Positions 7,884-13,529 of a stretch of 13,529 nt of DNA are shown here, piece after piece. The DNA is taken from positions 1 to 13,529 of the forward strand of contig CAZTMX010000071.1 in the NCBI GenBank assembly GCA_964614855.1, in the 5' to 3' direction. Under the pieces are notes generated by a model, which saw nothing but the letters and a program-made list of their open reading frames with translations, did not search any database and was not told where the DNA came from. The position numbers were made by a program, and so were the translations under genes. The stretch's first letter is position 1, and every line of letters begins with the position of its first letter. This DNA is from CAWJHE01 sp964614855 (GTDB taxonomy: Bacteria > Chloroflexota > Anaerolineae > Anaerolineales > UBA4823).

Positions 7884-8336
7884 TTATTCTTTATCAGGCG
7901 GCAGGCTGGCGATTTGCAGCCAGTAAGTACCGATCGCATTGATAGCGTTTAACAGACCGATATAGCTGACCGGTTTGGTGACATAACCATTGACGCCCAG
8001 ATCATAGGAGCGGCTGATATCCTCTTCAGATTTTGAGTTGGTGAAGACCACAACCGGAATTTGGCGTAGATTTTCGTCCTTCTTGATGACTTCCAGCACC
8101 TCGCGCCCATCCATCAACGGCATATTGAGATCCAGGAGGATCAGCCCAGGGCGCGGATACATATTTGCATCCGAGTATTCCCCGCGCCGGTAGAGATAAT
8201 CCAGCAATTGTTCGCCATTTTCGACTACCTGCAACTCATGTGAAATTCGGCATTCAGTAAGCGCTTCACCGATGAGATATCGATCTTCCGGGTCATCTTC
8301 TACCAGTAGAATTGTCACCGGTCTTGAATTCATCAT
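7884..8336 (-). CDS. Single-domain response regulator (Rcp1-like receiver)
   Basis: The 150-residue protein is a CheY-like receiver with no output domain. ILLVEDDPED (9-18) supplies the acidic metal-binding pair D14/D15. LILLDLNMPLMDG (65-77) carries the phospho-acceptor D69. VVFTNSKSEEDI (96-107) gives the switch threonine T99, and GYVTKPVS (117-124) the conserved lysine K121. The pattern 'DLNMPLMDGREVLEVIKxD' with 'SEEDIxxSYxLGVNGYVTKP' is that of Rcp1-type regulators that pair with phytochrome-like or Cache kinases. It is translated from ATG 8336 (a second ATG follows at once), with AAGGAGG 7 nt upstream, and its start overlaps the kinase stop by 4 bp. It should take phosphate from that kinase and act through protein contacts rather than DNA binding; its downstream target is not visible here. 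Confidence 0.95.
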   Translation of the reverse strand: MMNSRPVTILLVEDDPEDRYLIGEALTECRISHELQVVENGEQLLDYLYRRGEYSDANMYPRPGLILLDLNMPLMDGREVLEVIKKDENLRQIPVVVFTNSKSEEDISRSYDLGVNGYVTKPVSYIGLLNAINAIGTYWLQIASLPPDKE

Positions 8337-10219
8337 AATAAATCCTCCTTCCGCTGTATCAAAGGCAGTTCTACGATAAATGTTGCACCCTGGTCTGGGA
8401 CGCCTGTGCCGGTGATGCTCCCATTGTGCCGCTCAACAATCTTACGGCAAATAGCCAATCCCATCCCGGTACCTTGATATTCATGATTACCATGCAAGCG
8501 TTCAAATGGTTGAAAGATACGCCTGGCGTATTTTTCGTCAAAACCGATGCCATTATCACTGACCGTGATCTTTGCCATCGAAGGTGAGCCATCTGCACCG
8601 TTAGATCGTTCGGCAGGCGATCCAGAACCATTATAGCGGATGTCAATCCTCGGTGCTTGCCCTGTTTTTGTAAACTTTAGCGCATTGGAAATCAGATTTT
8701 GAAAAAGCTGGTACATCTGATCAGGATCAGAATCGATAGCGGGTAATTGCTCAACCGCGATCTGTGCCTGGGTGCTTTCTATCTTATATTCCAGGTCAGA
8801 GATCACCTGTTTTACAACCAGGTTTAGATCTGTAGACACAAAAGGCTTTGCTCGTGATGTAATGCGCGAGTAATCCAGCAAGTCCAGCAGCAAATTCTGC
8901 ATCCGGCTGGCTGAGTCATTAATTATCTTGAGATAGGAGGAAGCTCGCTCGTCCAGGACTTCTACATAACGCTGCTGTACCAAATCACTAAACACCTGGA
9001 TTTTGCGCAATGGTTCCTGCAAATCGTGGGATGTGATGCTGTTAAAATCCTGTAGTTCCCGGTTGCTTTGCTCCAGGTTAATCGCATACGCTCGCAAAGC
9101 CTCGTCAGCTTTTTGCCGTTCTATTTCTCTTTGCTCGAGCGATTCCGCCATCTGATCAATCGATTGGGAGAGCAAGCCGATTTCACCATTCTCATAAGAT
9201 GCGCCTGTTCTCGTATTCAATTCACCCGAAGCTAATCGCTGCGTGGTATTCACCAGGGCGCGAGTCTGGCGTACCAACATGAATTCGCCCAGGTACCAGG
9301 CAAACCCGGCCACCAGGACTGCAGCTAAAGCCAAAAAAGCCAGGTTGCGCATCATCTTATTATTTGCATCTGCAAATGCTAAAGAGGCAGGAGTACTGAT
9401 GGCGACCAATACTTGCTGCTCTTCGCTCCACAAGGGTGTAAACGCGTACAACATGCGCATCCCATCAGAATTGTTCATACTGATGGTCCCCTGGCGCTGG
9501 GCAAACATCTCCTGGAATGCATGCACATCGTTTGTCTTCTTTCCAACCCAGTAGTCGGGAAACGGATAATGAGCGAGGATGGTACCTTCCTGATCTGTAA
9601 CCGTAAGCGTTGAACCTTCTGGTAGTTGTGACTCTTTTGCCAGGGCATTGAACCAGTTGAGGTCAATCCCGGCATTCACTACGCCGATCAATCTGTCATC
9701 GTCTGTGTAAACCGGATATCCCAGCGAAATGACACCTTCGCCGCTTTCACGACAGATGTGGTAAGTACTTACAGTAAATCCTTTCCCGAGAATAAGGTTG
9801 TTGTAATGGGGACAAGATTTTAGATGGTCTGGAGACTCACCCGGTGTGCTGCAGATGATATTCCCTTCCAGGTCTGCCAGGTAAAAACCTGTGTAGAACG
9901 GGTAATGCTCATCCACCAGATGAGAAAAGATATGACCGCAGTCGGTCATTTCATTCTCTTTAATTCCGGCTACATGCGCCAGGGCAATGAGAAAGCCGCG
10001 CGTGTTTTCCACCAGCAGCTCCTGGTTTGCAGCTGCCAGGGTGACAATGCGCATGGCGTCTTCTTGCGCTTTCTGCTCTGCCAGTGTTCGCTGTTCAAAA
10101 CCCGTGATGAGGATGATTGCCAGAGCTGGCAAGACAGAAAGCAGGACGATAAGAACCAGGCGGGTACGTAATTGCGAAAACCAACGTTTCAAAGCGCCCT
10201 CGATTGAACCTCCATCCAT
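8333..10219 (-). CDS. Transmembrane sensor histidine kinase (Cache-HAMP-HisKA-HATPase)
   Basis: Numbering here is from a TTG at 10225, two codons before the ATG at 10219 that I prefer. TM1 is at about 22-42. An extracytoplasmic double-Cache-like sensor spans about 43-290 (FYLADLEGNIICSTP, ISLGYPVYTDDDRLIGVVNAGIDL, LTVTDQEGTILAHYP). TM2 is at about 293-315 and HAMP at about 316-368. A short coiled coil precedes the HisKA phospho-acceptor H400 in SHDLQEPLRKI. The ATP-binding domain shows the N box NLISNALKFTK (510-520), G1 DNGIGFD (557-563), F box IFQPFERLH and G2 GTGMGLAI (585-592). All catalytic motifs are intact. No clear ribosome binding site marks the start; TTG 10225 or a downstream TTG near codon 12 are possible. 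It probably phosphorylates the overlapping response regulator. The sensor carries four cysteines (96, 125, 138, 158); the ligand is unknown. Confidence 0.93.
   Translation of the reverse strand: MDGGSIEGALKRWFSQLRTRLVLIVLLSVLPALAIILITGFEQRTLAEQKAQEDAMRIVTLAAANQELLVENTRGFLIALAHVAGIKENEMTDCGHIFSHLVDEHYPFYTGFYLADLEGNIICSTPGESPDHLKSCPHYNNLILGKGFTVSTYHICRESGEGVISLGYPVYTDDDRLIGVVNAGIDLNWFNALAKESQLPEGSTLTVTDQEGTILAHYPFPDYWVGKKTNDVHAFQEMFAQRQGTISMNNSDGMRMLYAFTPLWSEEQQVLVAISTPASLAFADANNKMMRNLAFLALAAVLVAGFAWYLGEFMLVRQTRALVNTTQRLASGELNTRTGASYENGEIGLLSQSIDQMAESLEQREIERQKADEALRAYAINLEQSNRELQDFNSITSHDLQEPLRKIQVFSDLVQQRYVEVLDERASSYLKIINDSASRMQNLLLDLLDYSRITSRAKPFVSTDLNLVVKQVISDLEYKIESTQAQIAVEQLPAIDSDPDQMYQLFQNLISNALKFTKTGQAPRIDIRYNGSGSPAERSNGADGSPSMAKITVSDNGIGFDEKYARRIFQPFERLHGNHEYQGTGMGLAICRKIVERHNGSITGTGVPDQGATFIVELPLIQRKEDLL
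8344..8350 (-). promoter_or_regulatory. Strong ribosome binding site of the response regulator, inside the kinase gene
   Basis: On the minus strand AAGGAGG sits 7 nt before ATG 8336, within the last codons of the kinase. It suggests the regulator is made efficiently, perhaps in excess of the kinase. Confidence 0.75.
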
Positions 10220-10284
10220 TATCAAGGAGATTCTCTACCCGTTTACTCTTCTCGTGTTGAAGCTTGATATTGAGATTAACCTAT

Positions 10285-10315
10285 ATTATAACAAACTTTG
10301 ACGAATTCTATCCAA
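10285..10315 (-). promoter_or_regulatory. Putative promoter of the kinase-regulator operon
   Basis: On the minus strand a perfect TATAAT (10290-10285) is preceded, after 19 nt, by TTGGAT (10315-10310, three of six matches to TTGACA). It would start transcription about 60 nt before the kinase start. The -35 match is weak and the spacing long, so this rests mainly on the -10 box and its position in the only non-coding stretch upstream. The rest of the 156-bp spacer to pgm shows no other feature and no strong terminator for pgm. Confidence 0.35.
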
Positions 10316-10381
10316 TAAAGCCATTTGCTGAAAAGCACTTTAAGCTGGGCACCATCATTAATCACGTTCAACGATATGCTG

Positions 10382-12025
10382 TCAGCCCTTTAATGCGGTA
10401 TCAACAATCACCTGGGCTTCCGACTGAATTATGCTCAAGTGCTCTGCACTGATAAAACTTTCAGCATAAATTTTATACACATCTTCCGTGCCCGAGGGGC
10501 GGGCGGCAAACCAGCCGTTTTCAGTAAGCACCTTTAACCCACCGATTGGCGCATCATTGTAAGGCGCCCTGGTCAACCTGGCGGTGATCGGTTCTCCAGC
10601 GAGCTCCTGGGCTTGCACCTTTTCTGGCGATAAACTTGCCAGGATTGTTTTTTCAGCCGGTCCGGTGGGCGCGTCTTTGCGCGCGTACCAGGCCTTACCG
10701 AATCGCCCTTCCAGGTGTTCATAATGCTCACCTGGGTCTCGCCCCGTAACAGCCAGGATTTCCGCTGCCAGCAAATCCAGGATAAACCCATCCTTATCCG
10801 TGGTCCAGGTTGTGCCGTCACGGCGCAGGAATGAAGCGCCTGCACTCTCTTCACCGCCAAAGCCAAACGACCCATCCAGCAAACCATCCACAAACCATTT
10901 AAAGCCTACCGGTACTTCACACAGCTTCCTTCCAAGATGAGCTGCCACCCGGTCAATCATCGAGCTTGAAACCAGGGTTTTACCAACAGCCACATCCCTT
11001 CCCCACCCCGGCCTGTTTTGGAACAGGTACCAGATTGCTGTCGCCAGGTAGTGGTTCGGATTCATCAACCCCAGGCTGCGCGTAACAATCCCGTGCCGGT
11101 CAAAATCCGTATCATTGCCAAAAGCGATATCATATTTATCCTTGAGATTGACCAGGCTGGCCATGGCATAGGGTGAGGAACAATCCATGCGGATTTTGCC
11201 GTCGTGATCCAGGGTCATAAATGAAAAGGTAGGGTCGATATGAGGGTTCACGATGTGCAAGTTGAGCCCATAGGTGTCCGCAATAGGCGCCCAAAACTCA
11301 ACCCCCGAGCCGCCCATTGGATCCACACCGATCTTTAGACCCGAAGACGAGATTGTCTCCATATCGATAATGTTCTTCAGGTCCTCGACATACGGCTGGA
11401 CGTAATCCACATGCTGGGTGGTGGAGGCTTTGAAGGCTTTTTCGAACGGTATACGCTTTACGCCAATCATGCCATGCGCCAGGATGGCATTCGCTCGATC
11501 CTGTATCCACCGGGTGGTAGTGGTATCGGCAGGGCCGCCTGATGGCGGGTTATATTTAAAGCCGCCATCGCCAGGCGGGTTATGCGAGGGGGTGATTACC
11601 ACTCCATCCGCCAGGCCAGCTGTCCGGCCACGGTTGTATGCCAGGATGGCGTGGGAGATCACCGGGGTCGGTGTATACCCCAACCCTTGTTGGATCCTGA
11701 CCTGCACATCGTTTGCAGCAAACACTTCAACTGCCGAGTACAATGCGGGCTCTGAGAGCGCATGCGTATCCATACCCAGGTACAAAGGTCCTTGGAACCC
11801 TTGCGCTGCCCGGAATTCACAGATCGCCTGGCTGATTGCCAGGATGTGCGATTCGTTGAAGCTGTGCTTCAGGGATGATCCGCGATGACCAGAAGTGCCG
11901 AAGGAGACCCGGTGAGCGGGGTTTTCAGGATCTGGTTGGTAAGCGTAATAAGCAGAGACTAATCGCGGCACATTGATCAGAACTTCATACGGAGCTTTCT
12001 TGCCTGCATGCGGATGTACAGTCAT
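10382..12025 (-). CDS. pgm: Phosphoglucomutase, alpha-D-glucose specific (E. coli Pgm type)
   Basis: The 547-residue enzyme interconverts glucose-1-phosphate and glucose-6-phosphate in the cytoplasm. It has the four alpha-D-phosphohexomutase domains. FGTSGHRG is at 42-49, and the active phosphoserine loop TPSHNPPGDGG at 145-155 has S147. The Mg-binding loop is NDTDFDRHG (304-312), with D305, D307 and D309. The sugar-specificity loop GGEESAGASFLRRDG is at 390-404, and the phosphate-binding loop ARPSGTEDVYKIY at 508-520. Length is close to E. coli Pgm (546). The frame has an ATG at 12040, but I chose ATG 12025. AAGGAA lies 6 nt upstream of it, and the resulting MTVHPHAGKKA aligns with the MAIHNRAGQPA start of E. 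coli Pgm. The gene ends 163 bp before the kinase start on the same strand, so read-through into the kinase is possible. It may feed glucose-1-P to polysaccharide synthesis or glycogen metabolism. Confidence 0.96.
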   Translation of the reverse strand: MTVHPHAGKKAPYEVLINVPRLVSAYYAYQPDPENPAHRVSFGTSGHRGSSLKHSFNESHILAISQAICEFRAAQGFQGPLYLGMDTHALSEPALYSAVEVFAANDVQVRIQQGLGYTPTPVISHAILAYNRGRTAGLADGVVITPSHNPPGDGGFKYNPPSGGPADTTTTRWIQDRANAILAHGMIGVKRIPFEKAFKASTTQHVDYVQPYVEDLKNIIDMETISSSGLKIGVDPMGGSGVEFWAPIADTYGLNLHIVNPHIDPTFSFMTLDHDGKIRMDCSSPYAMASLVNLKDKYDIAFGNDTDFDRHGIVTRSLGLMNPNHYLATAIWYLFQNRPGWGRDVAVGKTLVSSSMIDRVAAHLGRKLCEVPVGFKWFVDGLLDGSFGFGGEESAGASFLRRDGTTWTTDKDGFILDLLAAEILAVTGRDPGEHYEHLEGRFGKAWYARKDAPTGPAEKTILASLSPEKVQAQELAGEPITARLTRAPYNDAPIGGLKVLTENGWFAARPSGTEDVYKIYAESFISAEHLSIIQSEAQVIVDTALKG

Positions 12026-12031
12026 GTCAAT

Positions 12032-12037
12032 TTCCTT
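12032..12037 (-). promoter_or_regulatory. Ribosome binding site that favours the second ATG of pgm
   Basis: Minus-strand AAGGAA is followed by 6 nt (ATTGAC) and ATG 12025. The upstream ATG at 12040 directly precedes this element and would place it inside the coding region. Confidence 0.55.
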
Positions 12038-12172
12038 CATAATTAATATTTATATCTGTCTGAATTATCTCCACCGCCAGACAGCCTTTGGGTAGCAAAT
12101 CAAACAAGGAAAGAACCTGGATTCATCTCCGTTTCACCTGATGACCAAGTCATTAAATTCAAGTTTAGATGG

Positions 12173-12201
12173 ATTATACAAGATATTTGAAATATTCTAA
12201 A
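12173..12201 (-). promoter_or_regulatory. Putative pgm promoter
   Basis: Reading the minus strand, TTTAGA (12201-12196, four of six matches to the -35 consensus) is separated by 17 nt from a perfect TATAAT (12178-12173). Transcription would begin near 12165, giving a leader of about 140 nt before ATG 12025. The spacer is almost filled by the palindrome ATATTT-G-AAATAT (12183-12195), which could be an operator or chance in AT-rich DNA. Confidence 0.45.
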
Positions 12202-12262
12202 GCAAGCTATGGAGCTTCTGGATTGTTGTTTACTCCATCAGATAAAGGAGCCTGCTGGCGTG

Positions 12263-12268
12263 TATAAT
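12263..12268 (+). promoter_or_regulatory. Putative -10 box for the transketolase gene
   Basis: A perfect TATAAT preceded by GTG lies 131 nt upstream of ATG 12400. No -35 hexamer is recognisable at 15-19 nt spacing, so the promoter may be weak, activator-dependent or recognised by another sigma factor. Confidence 0.35.
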
Positions 12269-12399
12269 ACGGCAGACAAGTGTGACAATACTTCCGCTTT
12301 CTGCTCATACCCACCAGACATGGTACCCAGCATGGCACAACAGCAGGCAAAAGCGTTCAATAACTGTGTAGCTTGAAGATTTTTCGCGAAAGGAATGAT

Positions 12400-13529
12400 A
12401 TGCAGCACGAACCCAAACACCTACAGGACCTGGCAATCAATACCATCCGTTTTTTATCCGCCGACGGCGTACAGCAAGCCAACTCCGGTCACCCAGGGCT
12501 GCCGATGGGCACTGCACCCATGGCTTACACCATCTGGACCCGGCATTTGCGCCACAATCCAACCAATCCGCACTGGCCCGACCGGGACCGCTTTATCCTT
12601 TCAGGCGGTCACGGCTCTATGCTGCTATATTCGCTGCTCCACCTGAGCGGGTATGATCTCTCCCTGGATGAACTCAAACGCTTCCGCCAATGGGGCAGCC
12701 TGACTCCCGGTCACCCAGAATTTGGGGTTACCCCGGGTGTAGAGACCACCACCGGACCGTTGGGGCAGGGTTTTGCCAACGGCGTCGGCATGGCGATGGC
12801 AGAAGCGCACCTGGCAAAGGTGTACAACCGGCCGGGTCATGAGATTATCAACCATTACGTCTACGCAATCGTCACCGACGGCGATTTGATGGAGGGGGTG
12901 GCTGCCGAAGCCGCCTCGCTGGCAGGTCACTTGCGGTTAGGCAAGCTAATTTACCTGTATGACGATAACCGCATCTCGATCGAAGGCTCGACGGATATCA
13001 CCTTCACCGAAGATCGCAGGAAGCGTTTCCAGGCATACGGATGGCATGTCCAAACCGTGAACGACGGGCTGGATGTGGGTGCAATTGACAAAGCAATCCG
13101 GGCTGCGAAAAAGGATACGCGCCCATCGCTGATCATGGTAAGCAATATTATCGGTTACGGGCTGCCCACACGTGCCGGCACAGCCAAGGCGCACGGTGAG
13201 CCACCTGGCGATGTTGAACTGGAAGGCGCCAAAGAAAGATTATGCTGGCCAAAAGAACCGCGCTTTTATATCCCTGATGAAGCGCTAGCGATCTTCCGCA
13301 GCGCAATCAAGACCGGCGCATCACTCGAACAAAGATGGCAGAAAAAGATGAACGCCTACCGCGCCGCATACCCAGAGCTGGCTGATGAGCTGGAACGCAG
13401 GCTGGCGGCAAAATTACCGCCAGGATGGGACTCCGGGCTGCCGGAATTCCCGGCTGACCCCAAAGGCATGGCATCGCGTGCCGCTTCAGGCAAGGTGCTC
13501 AATGCGCTTTCCACGGTCTTACCGGATTT
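12400..13529 (+). CDS. tkt: Transketolase, N-terminal part (3' end outside window)
   Basis: The enzyme is thiamine-diphosphate dependent and transfers two-carbon ketol units in the non-oxidative pentose phosphate pathway. The first 376 residues are visible without a stop; full-length enzymes are usually 620-690. ANSGHPGLPMG (27-37) contains the conserved H31, and LSGGHGSMLLY (67-77) H71. TTTGPLGQGFANGVGMA (116-132) follows. The ThDP/Mg motif runs from TDGDLMEGVAAEAAS (159-173) to DDNRISIEG (188-196), with N190. NIIGYGLPTRAGTAKAHG (249-266) supplies the conserved H266. This completes the pyrophosphate-binding domain; the pyrimidine-binding and C-terminal domains run off the edge. ATG 12400 has AAAGGA 5 nt upstream (12389-12394). 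The residues ahead of the catalytic core are of normal length. It is divergent from pgm. A dihydroxyacetone synthase-like role is possible but less likely. Confidence 0.96.
   Translation, partial: MQHEPKHLQDLAINTIRFLSADGVQQANSGHPGLPMGTAPMAYTIWTRHLRHNPTNPHWPDRDRFILSGGHGSMLLYSLLHLSGYDLSLDELKRFRQWGSLTPGHPEFGVTPGVETTTGPLGQGFANGVGMAMAEAHLAKVYNRPGHEIINHYVYAIVTDGDLMEGVAAEAASLAGHLRLGKLIYLYDDNRISIEGSTDITFTEDRRKRFQAYGWHVQTVNDGLDVGAIDKAIRAAKKDTRPSLIMVSNIIGYGLPTRAGTAKAHGEPPGDVELEGAKERLCWPKEPRFYIPDEALAIFRSAIKTGASLEQRWQKKMNAYRAAYPELADELERRLAAKLPPGWDSGLPEFPADPKGMASRAASGKVLNALSTVLPD

Larger units (their letters stand above)
12026..12399. other. Divergent intergenic region between pgm and transketolase
   Basis: This 374-bp stretch carries no convincing gene on either strand; short open frames there lack ribosome binding sites and recognisable products. 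It is more AT-rich than its flanks between about 12150 and 12240. It holds a perfect TATAAT on each strand (12178-12173 minus, 12263-12268 plus), a 13-bp AT palindrome at 12183-12195, and a small inverted repeat AAGCT-ATGG-AGCTT at 12204-12217. Both genes would then have leaders of more than 100 nt, but I recognised no known riboswitch or attenuator in them. Confidence 0.6.

Noticed and set aside
10264..10292. A plus-strand promoter-like pair TTGATA-17 nt-TATAAC
   Set aside because: It matches the consensus well, but no plus-strand gene follows and it overlaps the minus-strand TATAAT of the kinase. AT-rich spacers often give both. Antisense transcription into pgm is possible but unsupported.
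10321..10381. A terminator after pgm (GCTTAAAGTGCTTTTCAGC on the minus strand)
   Set aside because: The stem is short and interrupted, AT-rich, and not followed by a T-run.
11418..11888. A 156-codon open frame antisense to pgm, and similar frames opposite the kinase (9824-10171, 9987-10301)
   Set aside because: Each is the mirror of a conserved gene with intact motifs. The predicted proteins are rich in Arg, Cys and Ser without recognisable domains.
1..13529. Mobile elements, CRISPR arrays, tRNA or rRNA genes
   Set aside because: No transposase or integrase motifs, no regularly spaced repeats, and no tRNA-like cloverleaf or rRNA-like stretch were seen on either strand.

Overview
The window looks like one contig of a bacterial metagenome-assembled or draft genome. 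It is about 50% GC, densely coded, has ATGA start/stop overlaps between neighbouring genes, and contains a 10-N scaffold gap. The protein set would fit an anaerobic Chloroflexota (Anaerolineae-like) bacterium: WcaL/GT4-type glycosyltransferases, a GHL10-type secreted hydrolase, a Cache-HAMP sensor kinase with a stand-alone Rcp1-like receiver, and an E. coli-type phosphoglucomutase. That taxonomic guess is an impression from protein style, not a proof.

Positions 1-7862 (+ strand) hold the downstream part of an exopolysaccharide or capsule biosynthesis cluster. In order: the 3' end of a GT4 glycosyltransferase, a PAPS-dependent sulfotransferase, a WcaL-like GT4 glycosyltransferase, a second GT-B glycosyltransferase broken by the scaffold gap, an AlgD-type GDP-mannose 6-dehydrogenase, a membrane-anchored GHL10-type glycosidase with an unusual inserted domain, and another GT4 glycosyltransferase. 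Most junctions are overlaps or short gaps, so this reads as one operon. Together the genes suggest a surface polymer containing mannuronic acid and sulfate: AlgD makes the acidic sugar nucleotide, the GTs assemble repeat units, the sulfotransferase decorates them, and the GHL10 protein may trim or process the chain outside the cytoplasm. No polymerase, flippase or chain-length regulator is visible; they would have to lie upstream or elsewhere.

Positions 7884-10219 (- strand) hold a two-component pair: a Cache-HAMP-HisKA-HATPase sensor kinase followed, with a 4-bp overlap, by a single-domain response regulator. It converges on the polysaccharide operon with only 21 bp between the stop codons.

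Positions 10382-12025 (- strand) encode phosphoglucomutase (pgm). From 12400 to the right edge (+ strand) is the N-terminal half of a transketolase. These two central-carbon genes are divergent across a 374-bp spacer with putative promoters in both directions. Pgm interconverts glucose-6-P and glucose-1-P and so could supply sugar nucleotides, but the mannose branch used by AlgD needs other enzymes not in this window.

No tRNA, rRNA, CRISPR array, insertion sequence or phage gene was seen. The clearest genome-scale signal is a strong excess of the pentamer CCWGG. The most unusual protein is the GHL10-type hydrolase, whose barrel appears split by a roughly 210-residue GATase/ThuA-like insertion.
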